Of a DNA stretch of 64,000 nt, positions 56,469 to 64,000 are shown piece by piece. The translations under genes and the position numbers were made by a program. The notes under the pieces are model-generated. The model was not told the origin of the DNA. It saw only the letters and a list, made by a program, of their open reading frames with translations, and did no database searches. The DNA is from Rhizobium sp. L51/94 (lineage in GTDB: Bacteria; Pseudomonadota; Alphaproteobacteria; Rhizobiales; Rhizobiaceae). Numbering within the stretch: the first letter of the stretch is position 1; each line of letters begins with the position of its first letter. The stretch is taken from positions 62,001 through 126,000 of the forward strand of contig NZ_CP072143.1 in assembly GCF_019355555.1 (NCBI RefSeq), written 5' to 3'.

Positions 56469-56824
56469 TCGAGCCTCTTTCTGCGTGCCCGGATGAACTC
56501 GAGATATTCGACGAGCTGATCTTCCTCGTCGCTTGTGACGGAGCCGATGCGCGCTGCGAGTCTGGTCGGGGATCCGATCTGGGTGTCGTTTGGTTCGGCT
56601 GTCGGATAGCCCGCCATCTCCATAAGGAGAGCATAGGGAACCGAGTAATAGGCAGCGAGACTGTGAAGGTTTTGCGGGGCCGGCGTCTTTATTTTTCCGT
56701 TTTCGAGCTGACTGAGGTAGGCATTCGAGATTCCGGTGCTGGCTTCAACCGAACGAAGAGAGAGGCCAAGCTTGCGCCGGGCCGCACTTAAAAAAACGCC
56801 GAGGTTTTGTTCACGATTATGCAT
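56465..56824 (-). CDS. XRE-family regulator of the Argonaute operon
   Basis: 119 residues. A Cro/CI helix-turn-helix occupies about residues 10-65: LGLSLRSVEASTGISNAYLS, QLENGKI, then LAAYYSVPYALLMEMAG. The C-terminal tail DEEDQLVEYLEFIRARRKRL is charged and helical. The ATG at 56824 lies next to an inverted repeat that is probably its own operator. Its stop overlaps the Cas4-like gene by four bases, so it opens the operon and likely represses it. Confidence 0.85.
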   Translation of the reverse strand: MHNREQNLGVFLSAARRKLGLSLRSVEASTGISNAYLSQLENGKIKTPAPQNLHSLAAYYSVPYALLMEMAGYPTAEPNDTQIGSPTRLAARIGSVTSDEEDQLVEYLEFIRARRKRLE

Positions 56825-56860
56825 GTAGCAAAGAATGCTACGCACTGCTAAGTTTGTCAA
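56825..56860 (-). promoter_or_regulatory. Promoter and operator of the Argonaute operon
   Basis: On the minus strand a consensus -35 TTGACA (56860-56855) is followed by a perfect 6-bp dyad GTAGCA-TTCTT-TGCTAC (56841-56825) that abuts the regulator's start codon. No good -10 is visible at ideal spacing; TAGCAT inside the dyad is the nearest. A bound XRE dimer on the dyad would block transcription or leave a nearly leaderless message. Confidence 0.6.
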
Positions 56861-56905
56861 GCACTCGGGATAGCGCAATCTATCAGAGGGTAGAATGGGG
56901 TAATG

Positions 56906-59900
56906 TCAGTCTTTTAGGAAATACGCCCTGAGGTGATCCTTTACGAAACGTCGCAAACGTACCCGCCCAAGATCATCGAGCACCGATGGCGGCAGGCGTC
57001 GGCCCGCCAAATCAAGTATGTCGCGAACAGGATGATTATCATCGAGCAGATTGAGCAGCTGCCGGGCTTGCTTCGGGTGTTTCGGGTTCATTTCGACGAC
57101 ACCGACCAGCAGGAGTGCTCGCGTCGCGGCCGCTCGGCCAACGCCTTCAAGCACAGCGACCGCATCCTGTAGCTGCAAGTGCCGGGTCAAGAGGACAGTC
57201 GTGGATACCGCTAGCGGTCCTGCGAGTCGATTGAGCCTTTTTGCTGCCTGCGACAAGATATCGGCCTCTACTAGCAGGCAATCTGTCAGCGCATCAATCG
57301 CGTCAACACGCACCCAAGCTAAATCGACACGCATCGCCGTCTGCCAGATCAGGCCACGAATGGCTGCCGAACCGCACCTCCCTGCCGTTGTCAGCAATGA
57401 TTTTGCCAAGGCCCGGTCTTCTCGCCTAGTGGCAAGTGCAACTAGGCGCTCGCAGATTGCATCATCGAGAGTGCCGTACTCACAAAGCCCTTCGGACGCG
57501 GCACGAGCGATGGGGTAGGATGGCGGCTCGCCATAGTGATGATCAGCGTTCGACCAGGTGTCGTCGGTCAGGCGGACGAGCACGGGCAGATGATTCGGGT
57601 GAGGCCGACCTTTCAGCGCCGCCACGAGCGCCGTGCGGACCAGTGCGCTCGGATCCTTCTCCATCAACAGGATGTCGGCTGAAAATGGAACCGGCGAGTT
57701 TTTTATAAGGTGCTCCAGCGCTATTGTGCGCGCTTGTCCACGCTGGTGCCCCTTGGCTTCGGCAACCAGGGCAGGATTATCAAGATCAACGGCGGCCGAC
57801 GCGGCTTTCTCTGCCGACCCCTCCCGGACAGCTCCATTCAGCCAGCGGTGTACGATCGCGACCGACTTCACGCCGCTAGCCATCATGATCGGACCGATCA
57901 GATCCAATGTCTCTATCTGGCAAGTGGTTGCCGCCGCTTCCAGAAGCCCAAGGGCCTCTTGATCTCGGATCGACGCGCTGCTCTTAACCCCAGACGCCTT
58001 GAAGATCTCCAGCTCAGCCTTGTTAAGGACGGACGATATCTTCGCCTGAAGTGCTTTCGTTTCCGCCTTTCGCAGATTTCTGCTGGCATGCCGTAGATCG
58101 AAGATGAATCCGACTACTGCAGACGGCCGTTGTCGTACCTCGCTGACGCACTGCTGCAGAAATTCTGGCGAAGCCCGCAGCGCGCATTCCGCCAAAGCTT
58201 TCCTCACGCTGTCATCGACCTCAATTGTCAAAATCCGCTTCAGAAGCAGGGGTTCGAACTCGGATTGCCAGTGGCGAATTGCCGCCGACCAGGCATTAGC
58301 CTCTCCGTCAGAACTAATAGCCGCGGTGAGTAGAGATCTGATCTCGTCCGCTTCGACCTCGTCTTCATGCAAGCAAGCATCCTGCGCCCAGAAATGGACA
58401 AGGCCGTCGGCATGCGGATGCTGAGCGAGGCTGCGCCACCGGCCCTCTCCCCTCTTGGCAGAGACATAGCCGCTCACGATCCGAGACGAAGCGTAACCAA
58501 GATCTTCGCCGGCTGAGGAGTGATATTCCTCAATGTAGGAGTCGACCTCCCGGTCTTCTATTTTCCGCCACTCTTCGACCCGTTCCGCGTACTGCGCTTC
58601 GATCTCTTTGAGTTCAGCCAATGCAGCCGTGACGACAGTCTCGTACGCGTCGAGATTCCGAACAGCGCCTGCAACGGCGACATCTACGATATCAGTGCGG
58701 GAGGATCCAACCAGTCGAGAGGCCACGTCCAGGAACGCGGGTGTCGTATTTGGTGCAAGGCGATCGAGCAGTGTTGGAAAACTGCGGCCATACTGCACAT
58801 GATGATCATTGACGAAAAACTCGCGGATAAAACGGTCGACAACCAAGGGCACTCTGCCGTCGGACGAAATCCTCTCGTACCATTCCGGGCTAAACTCCGG
58901 CGGATGCCAATCATCATCAAACCAGTCCCCACCTCTTTTGAAGCCCTTCAAAAACCAACGAGCGAGTTCGGAAAGATTGGAAGTGCGGGTACCAACGTTG
59001 GCAGCCAGATTCAAAACAGCGGAAAAGTCTGCGGACGGCTCCAGAAGTGCATGCTCAAGCCATTCGTCGATTACCCAACGACTGGCATTATCGAATTGGC
59101 CGACCGACGACGACAGTCCACTGTCAAAGCCTTTCACCACGCCAATAATCTGGGCTGCCGTCTGGATTGCCCATGACCGGGATTGGCCTTTCAACGTTGT
59201 CAGCGCAGAGACAAGGGCCACGACCTGCTCTTCGGCAGATAGCCAGTCCCTACGAATAAATGCTTCAAAACCCTCTTGCACGCTTGGATGCGCGAAGGAA
59301 ACCGTGCGAGCTGGTTGTCGCAGATGACCTGTTGATACCAAACGGTCGATTACGCGATCCAAGCCTTTCGGGGTCTTTCCGGACGTCCTAAGTTGCCGCT
59401 GTATTTCAACGAGTTGATCTCGATCGAAGCTGCCCCTCGCCTTGAGTATTGCCCAGACGATCGCCGCTAAGCTCCCGTCATCGATGCCGACCAGATATTT
59501 GACAACGACGTCCTGAACGGCACTACGATGAGCAACCTTCTTTATGCGCCCCAGAAACACATGATCGAGCTCGCCGGGCTCTGGTCCGTCTTGCAGCTTC
59601 CTGAAGAAAAGATCGAGTTCGAGCGGAGTTTCCAGCTCATCGAGAATTTCCTTGCGAAACTCCAGCGCCCTCGACTGCATATCAGTACGCAGAAGATCCA
59701 TGCGCTTGTCGTAAATTTTCTCCAGCTCACCATTCCGGTAGGCCTCACTATCGAGATCAATCGACCAAGGCCCCAACGCATCAAGGCCCTGTGCCTCTCG
59801 GAGGATGTCCGTACGCGAAGTCACAACGAAACGGAAATCCGGCCGAGCCATGCTGAGCAGCCTTGGAAGCTGGTCTGTCCAGCTCTTTGCCCCCTTTTCC

Positions 59901-60877
59901 AGGTCGTAGCTTCCCCACGGGTCCTCAAGATAAATCAGTCTTGGACCAGTATTCGATAGGGCTCGAATAGACGCAGGCTCGTCATTGGACCCCAGGAACA
60001 ACAGGTCCATTCTCCCGTCGGATTTCTTGATGCGATCACAGAGCGCAAGAGCGGCAATCGTTTTCCCTGTTCCGGACGGACCTCTGATGACGAGAGCATT
60101 CCGCTCCCTGACCAAGGCCAGCATTTGATCGAAATTTCCCGGTCTCACGAAAGCTTCCAACTCCGGAGCACTCGACAGTTGGCCGCCGTATTCGCGGATC
60201 GTCGCGATTAAGTCTTCCCTTGTCCATAGGCCGGACGTCGTCCCCTTCATCCGGGTCTTCGCCTCGTCGCGCAACTTCTTGCGACAGGGCTTCCACCGTT
60301 TCAGGGAAACTTTGAGAATGTCGCAAAGGATTATCCTCATTTCGAGGTCGATCACCTTTTCCGTCAAACCTTCCCAGACGGCTACACGCCCCTCCGACCC
60401 AACTGGCACGACCTTCTTGATTTCTGCAGGCAGATCGAGGGGATCCGGCGGCAAAACGAAGTCCTCCACGAGCAACTGTCTTGCCACGCCCTTCACGCCC
60501 GCACTTGTTACCAGAAGGAAACGTGTGTCGGGATCGTCGAGATGGTCTCGGGCAGGACGCCGCCGTTTGCCGTGATTCAGCAACCTTGCTAAGTCCGCAG
60601 CGGACCACGGCTCACCGCTGCTGAATTTCACTTGTACAACCAGCTTGCCTGCCTTTGTTTGGGCGCTTGTCTCGACCCTACCCGGAGCGAACCGATCAAG
60701 ATCGACTTCCAGGTCCTCATCGTTCGAAGGCTCAAGCACTATGCGCGAAGCAGACTTGTCAACTAGCAGTAACTGCAACGCCGCGTAGACAGACACATCA
60801 AGCTGGTACTCGTATCCAGCCAGCGCCGCCTTAGCACCCGTGATATCGGTCACTCTACTAGCTGGTTTTGCCTTCAT
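56906..60877 (-). CDS. nSTAND3-like ATPase with N-terminal nuclease-like domain
   Basis: 1323 residues. The front reads LAGYEYQLDVSVYAALQLLL, then EPSNDEDLEVDLDRF and LVVQVKFSSGEPW, with Asp/Glu and Gln-x-Lys typical of restriction-endonuclease-like effector domains. Walker A ALVIRGPSGTGKTIAALAL lies near residue 265 and Walker B PRLIYLEDPWGSYDL near 315, the LEDPWG form of nSTAND3 ATPases. The last 750 residues are helical, HEAT-like repeats. It probably senses an infection signal and activates its nuclease. The ATG at 60877 is preferred to one 24 bases upstream. It stands alone, 81 bases before the Argonaute regulator. Confidence 0.72.
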   Translation of the reverse strand: MKAKPASRVTDITGAKAALAGYEYQLDVSVYAALQLLLVDKSASRIVLEPSNDEDLEVDLDRFAPGRVETSAQTKAGKLVVQVKFSSGEPWSAADLARLLNHGKRRRPARDHLDDPDTRFLLVTSAGVKGVARQLLVEDFVLPPDPLDLPAEIKKVVPVGSEGRVAVWEGLTEKVIDLEMRIILCDILKVSLKRWKPCRKKLRDEAKTRMKGTTSGLWTREDLIATIREYGGQLSSAPELEAFVRPGNFDQMLALVRERNALVIRGPSGTGKTIAALALCDRIKKSDGRMDLLFLGSNDEPASIRALSNTGPRLIYLEDPWGSYDLEKGAKSWTDQLPRLLSMARPDFRFVVTSRTDILREAQGLDALGPWSIDLDSEAYRNGELEKIYDKRMDLLRTDMQSRALEFRKEILDELETPLELDLFFRKLQDGPEPGELDHVFLGRIKKVAHRSAVQDVVVKYLVGIDDGSLAAIVWAILKARGSFDRDQLVEIQRQLRTSGKTPKGLDRVIDRLVSTGHLRQPARTVSFAHPSVQEGFEAFIRRDWLSAEEQVVALVSALTTLKGQSRSWAIQTAAQIIGVVKGFDSGLSSSVGQFDNASRWVIDEWLEHALLEPSADFSAVLNLAANVGTRTSNLSELARWFLKGFKRGGDWFDDDWHPPEFSPEWYERISSDGRVPLVVDRFIREFFVNDHHVQYGRSFPTLLDRLAPNTTPAFLDVASRLVGSSRTDIVDVAVAGAVRNLDAYETVVTAALAELKEIEAQYAERVEEWRKIEDREVDSYIEEYHSSAGEDLGYASSRIVSGYVSAKRGEGRWRSLAQHPHADGLVHFWAQDACLHEDEVEADEIRSLLTAAISSDGEANAWSAAIRHWQSEFEPLLLKRILTIEVDDSVRKALAECALRASPEFLQQCVSEVRQRPSAVVGFIFDLRHASRNLRKAETKALQAKISSVLNKAELEIFKASGVKSSASIRDQEALGLLEAAATTCQIETLDLIGPIMMASGVKSVAIVHRWLNGAVREGSAEKAASAAVDLDNPALVAEAKGHQRGQARTIALEHLIKNSPVPFSADILLMEKDPSALVRTALVAALKGRPHPNHLPVLVRLTDDTWSNADHHYGEPPSYPIARAASEGLCEYGTLDDAICERLVALATRREDRALAKSLLTTAGRCGSAAIRGLIWQTAMRVDLAWVRVDAIDALTDCLLVEADILSQAAKRLNRLAGPLAVSTTVLLTRHLQLQDAVAVLEGVGRAAATRALLLVGVVEMNPKHPKQARQLLNLLDDNHPVRDILDLAGRRLPPSVLDDLGRVRLRRFVKDHLRAYFLKD

Positions 60878-61041
60878 TTCGTCATTCCTCGATGGCCGCA
60901 TCTAACTGCTATTCAGTGAGGATTCTCAACTGAATTCAACTGCTACGACAAGGAGGACAAGAATGATAGAAAGCTGCGCTGAAACGGAACTTTTATGCGC
61001 CGCAGCACTTATGGAAACGTCAACCGTGAAAGGACGCCACC

Positions 61042-61319
61042 ATGTCAGACTTGAAGGTTGGTGAACCGATCGCCACAGGCGTTCCCGTAGCGGGCCGGTC
61101 AGCAGCATAGAAGTTCAAGATGGCGCCAACGCCGTAGCGCTGCCTTTCCAAGAGGCTGTTGCCAGCACCACAGCCGCCTATTCAGACACCTCGTTGTTCA
61201 ATCAGTTGCTTCTTTTTCCGATGAAACTGGGCCTATCGATCGCGCTGGCATCGACCGCGATGATCCTGAGTCCGGTGCCCATGACAAAGCGGCTGGAGAC
61301 AGCCGGCGTCACTCGGTAA
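61042..61319 (+). pseudogene. Small unknown protein, probable one-base frameshift
   Basis: It starts MSDLKVGEPIATGVPVAG with AAAGGA 8 bases upstream. After about 61095 a second frame continues VSSIEVQDGANAVALPFQEA and then a hydrophobic stretch NQLLLFPMKLGLSIALASTA to a stop at 61319. One C or G lost from GGGCCC would join them into about 92 residues with one possible membrane helix. No family recognised. It overlaps the end of scpB by about 11 bases. Confidence 0.35.
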
Positions 61320-62022
61320 GGACGATTCCTCGTTCTTCTCGCTTTCGCTGCCCTCTGAGGCGGCGATTTCGTTTTGCACGGCATGCCTGCTCAGAAGACC
61401 GGCGTCCTCGACGCGCTTCGATGTTCGGCAGGTCGCGCAATGTCTCCATGCCGAAGGCCGAAAGAAAGTGTGACGTCGTCACGTAGGTATAAGGCGCGCC
61501 CGGCGTTGGGCTGCGCGGCCCGGAGCCGATGAAACCGGCACCACGCAAATTACCGATGACGTCGCGGCTGACCTCCTTGCCGAAGATCTTCGACAACTCA
61601 GCGCGTGTGACCGGCTGAAAATATCCAATCGCCATCAGCACCATCGCCTCAAACTCCGACAGCGCCGCCGCCCCGCCCCGCGTCGGCGCCGACGAAGCGC
61701 GGATCGTTTCGGCGAAGCGCGGTCGCGTCCGGTGCTGCCAACCACCGGCGACCGACACCAGTTCATACGGCCGGTCTCGCAGCTCTTCGATGAGATCGTC
61801 GATCAGCAAATCGACGGTGCAATCCTTGCCGACCACCCGCGCCAAACTCTCGCGGCCGACCGGTTCAGCCGAGGCAAAGATCACCGCCTCGACCCGCATC
61901 ATCCATTCGCGCCAGCGCATTTCCGGCGGCGGGTCCTCAAGCTCCCGGTCGTACAGACATTCGTCTGCGGCGATCGCTTTACGACGGGAGGGTTTGGCTG
62001 CGCTCGCTACCGCCATCGTCAC
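61309..62022 (-). CDS. scpB: ScpB-like segregation/condensation protein
   Basis: 237 residues. Winged-helix ScpB features are present: WMMRVEAVIFASAEPVGRES near residue 40, ALSEFEAMVLMAIGYFQPVT and RAELSKIFGKEVS near 125, then RDVIGNLRGAGFIG. ScpB binds SMC with ScpA in chromosome condensation; ScpA is not here, and accessory ScpB copies paired with DUF1403 genes are typical of rhizobial plasmids. A GTG start at 62022 overlaps the DUF1403 stop. The last 30 residues are arginine-rich. Confidence 0.82.
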   Translation of the reverse strand: MTMAVASAAKPSRRKAIAADECLYDRELEDPPPEMRWREWMMRVEAVIFASAEPVGRESLARVVGKDCTVDLLIDDLIEELRDRPYELVSVAGGWQHRTRPRFAETIRASSAPTRGGAAALSEFEAMVLMAIGYFQPVTRAELSKIFGKEVSRDVIGNLRGAGFIGSGPRSPTPGAPYTYVTTSHFLSAFGMETLRDLPNIEARRGRRSSEQACRAKRNRRLRGQRKREERGIVLTE

Positions 62023-62715
62023 AACCCAAAGAGCCGGAAAGACGAGCGGCGCGAAAGCTCGCGCACGGCGTCCAGACTCTCAAGCCGCTCGAACAGCCGG
62101 TTGGCCGCCCAGCGCGATAAGTTACTGCCGGGCGCCGAGGCGGACACGGCATCCTCGTCCAGCAATTTTTGGATCACCGAATCCGCACCCTTGGTGCGCA
62201 ACTTCGGCGTAACGGCCAGTAGCCGGGCGGCGCGGCGGTCGATCTCGCTTGCTGAACGCAGTGCCGCGTCGACGCCGTCGACCAATGCAAGGCAAATCGC
62301 TTTGGGATAAGCTGGCTCGCCCGGCCGGACGCGGCCTCTGCCGCCGATCGTCCGAAAAGCCGGCCCATAACGTTCGGGTAGCAGCAGCGGCACGGATTTC
62401 GGCCAATTCAGCTTATGGGCCAGAACGGTTTCGGCCAGCCCAAGCGCCAGCACCTCGGCATCCGGGCGAACGGCAGAGATCGCCGTAATAAGGTCCGCCA
62501 CCGCGAAGGGTGCTGCTCGCCCGGACTGATTTATAGAATCGACGGTTTCGGGAATTGAGGCAAGACCGTCGTCCCACCGAAGGCCAAAAAGATCGGCGAT
62601 CTCTTTGACGAAGGAGGTGGTGACTGGTTCGGATCGGCGCGTCAGCATTCGTGTCGCCAGAAACAGCGTTCCAGCCGGGCCGGGATCGTCGCCCGCGACG
62701 CTCAGCCGGAGTCTA
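62019..62715 (-). pseudogene. DUF1403 gene lacking its 5' end
   Basis: The frame reads VAGDDPGPAGTLFLATRML from near 62690 and continues through FVKEIADLFGLRWDD and VLAHKLNWPKSVPLLL to 62019, the C-terminal two-thirds of a DUF1403 protein. Upstream of about 62715 an in-frame TAA and unrelated sequence replace the normal N-terminus. A shorter product from the ATG at 62648 is possible. Its stop overlaps the scpB start, preserving the usual DUF1403-scpB order. Confidence 0.7.
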
Positions 62716-62785
62716 AATTATGCGCGCGGTTTTAGCCAGCGATATCGAGCTAAACCGCACCGCCCGTCGCTCAATAAATATGTCC

Positions 62786-63010
62786 GATAACGACCATTTA
62801 CGGCTATGCGTGGGTATGGACCGAGGACCAGGCGCGGATGCGCAGCGCGACACGCTGAAGGCGGCCGGCGTCGCCGTGCTGTTCGAAGAGAAGGCGCGCG
62901 ATCGGATCGCCCACACTTCGCGCGCCTGCTGAAGGCGCTCGCACTGGGCGACGTGCTGTGGTCACGCACCTCGATCGACTATCCCGCTCGACCGTCGACG
63001 GCCCAGCATC
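62786..63010 (+). pseudogene. Serine recombinase (resolvase) remnant
   Basis: Pieces in three frames match the N-terminal domain of Tn3-type resolvases: TIYGYAWVWTEDQAR, then DAQRDTLKAAGVAVLFEEKA, PHFARLLKALALGDVL and THLDRLSRSTVD. The catalytic Ser position of the usual YARVS is Trp (YAWVW). With several frameshifts it is clearly non-functional. Confidence 0.6.
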
Positions 63011-63339
63011 CTTGCCCGGCCGCCGGTGCGGAAGGGAGCATTGTCTGCCGAGATATCATCGCGATAATCGAAACCCTTGATCGCGGCAGCCTACGAAGTA
63101 AAAACTGAGTGGTGAGAGGTCGAGGTGGGTCGGGCTCGTCTGACGCGACGTGTGCGCTCGCCGCGATCGAAAGGTGGATCAAGTCCGCCAAACTGGCTAT
63201 CGGCTTTTTACTTCCGGGTGAAGATGCATGGAAAAGCTGTTGGTGCTGAACTGCAAGGAAGTGGCGCGACTGGTAAAACGCACGGCCGTCGTCGCTGGCG
63301 CTCGTGGCGATCTAAGCGAGAGCGAGCGGGTCTCGCCTC

Positions 63340-63465
63340 CTCCACCGAGATCGATGAGAGTGATGTCCAAAAGCAACTGGGACACACGCCTGCGGGGCAG
63401 ACCCGGTGGTATCAGCGGCGAAGTAAGCGTTTTCGTGTGAATTTGACGAGAGCCTCGGGGCTTTG
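63340..63465 (+). pseudogene. C-terminal fragment of a tyrosine recombinase
   Basis: The frame VQKQLGHTPAGQTRWYQRR followed by SKRFRVNLTRASGL resembles the end of phage-type integrases, where LGH...T..Y carries the last His and nucleophile Tyr. Nothing upstream in this frame supports the rest of the enzyme. It may mark an old integration boundary. Confidence 0.45.
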
Positions 63466-63556
63466 GGGAACGCCTATTCTTATGCTATAAGATCATCTAC
63501 ATACCTGGTGAGAAAATGCTTATTATAAGAAACGCAGCAATACAGATTGGTTTACT

Positions 63557-64000
63557 ATGGAACAACTTTTCTATGAGACTGAAGCTTTAGAGGCGATGTT
63601 GTCGCATTGCGCCGAGATCCTTGACCTTGATATCGATCCCGACAATTTGGTTCGGCATTTAGCAGAAGACGAAAAAGTCCAGCTAAACAACTCTCTGTGC
63701 AGTCTATTCTCCGGATTACCGGAAGTGGAAGTGAGTACTGAGGTGTTGTCTCAGACCCAGGCCCGCCACTTTGCGATGCGGATCAGTCAAACAGGGCCGT
63801 TGGGTGCGCCAACTAGAATGAAATTTTTCAAAGTAAAACCGGCCGCCAACACGATAGCTATCAATCTTGTAGGTTTCCTGATTGCGGCGGTAGCATTGCA
63901 GCCGAGCGCATTTGTGTCCGCGCTTAACATCATGAAGTCGATTGCCGACAATCTCGTGACGCTCAAATCTCCTGCAGACGACCTAGCAATGCGACTATTT
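63557..64000 (+). CDS. Unknown protein, 3' end beyond window
   Basis: An open frame of 148 codons from the ATG at 63557 to the window edge. It begins MEQLFYETEALEAMLSHCAE and includes a hydrophobic stretch TIAINLVGFLIAAVALQPSA near residue 105, a possible membrane helix. Base composition is more AT-rich than most of the window. No family recognised. Confidence 0.6.
   Translation, partial: MEQLFYETEALEAMLSHCAEILDLDIDPDNLVRHLAEDEKVQLNNSLCSLFSGLPEVEVSTEVLSQTQARHFAMRISQTGPLGAPTRMKFFKVKPAANTIAINLVGFLIAAVALQPSAFVSALNIMKSIADNLVTLKSPADDLAMRLF

Noticed and set aside
1..64000. CRISPR array or adjacent cas genes, given the Cas4-like nuclease
   Set aside because: No regularly spaced short repeats were seen by eye, and the Cas4-like gene lies inside the Argonaute operon with no cas1/cas2 near it.
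1..64000. tRNA or rRNA genes as island anchors
   Set aside because: No cloverleaf-like sequence or rRNA stretch was recognised; a tRNA search program would be needed to exclude one fully.

Overview
The window looks like accessory DNA, probably a plasmid or chromid, of a Rhizobiaceae alphaproteobacterium (Agrobacterium/Rhizobium/Sinorhizobium type). The signs are GC-rich coding sequence, two sugar ABC-transport operons, SyrB-like coiled-coil proteins, remnants of a TraA-type conjugal relaxase, a DUF6894 protein, an ihfB gene and a ScpB/DUF1403 pair. This rests on recognising protein families by eye; no database was searched.

Layout. (1) 1-5624, minus strand: a sugar/polyol operon with a SorC-type regulator, a SIS isomerase, an FGGY kinase (frameshifted), a permease, a binding protein and an ATPase cut by the window edge. 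(2) 5860-12036, minus: a second sugar locus with a MalG-type permease, a MalK/UgpC-type ATPase, an aldose epimerase, a two-subunit GMC-type dehydrogenase and a HAD phosphatase (frameshifted). It stops at a deletion scar where the tail of a MalF-type permease meets a beheaded alanine-racemase-like gene, followed by an intact amino-acid binding protein. (3) 13.9-28.9 kb: a worn mobile-element zone holding HicAB with a palindromic operator, three SyrB-like genes, TraA debris, ihfB, an arsR-like gene split by an IS4-type element with a 5-bp target duplication, a hybrid histidine kinase with three lesions, and several stand-alone housekeeping or hypothetical genes.

(4) 28.9-60.9 kb: a dense defence island. 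In order it holds a PRTase-type retron (reverse transcriptase, an msr-msd RNA delimited by a perfect 15-bp a1/a2 repeat, and a PRTase plus winged-helix effector); Gabija (GajA/GajB); a Septu-like pair (PtuA/PtuB); three small proteins with a Cys-His-Asp pattern; a five-gene minus-strand directon (HEPN/Toprim, STAND-nuclease, TIR-like, PD-(D/E)XK, HEPN); a three-gene patatin operon behind a 20-bp-phased direct repeat; a five-gene prokaryotic Argonaute operon (XRE regulator, Cas4-like nuclease, Argonaute, small protein, HEXXH metallopeptidase); and a second large STAND-nuclease protein. (5) 61-64 kb: scpB, a truncated DUF1403 gene, recombinase debris and an unfinished gene.

Two general points. 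The Argonaute operon with a metallopeptidase and the five-gene HEPN/Toprim-to-HEPN cluster are the best candidates for undescribed systems. At least seven otherwise well-preserved genes carry a single-base deletion, mostly in short G/C runs. That may be real decay, but the uniformity also suggests consensus sequencing error, so the frameshifted genes are described both as broken and as what they would encode if repaired.
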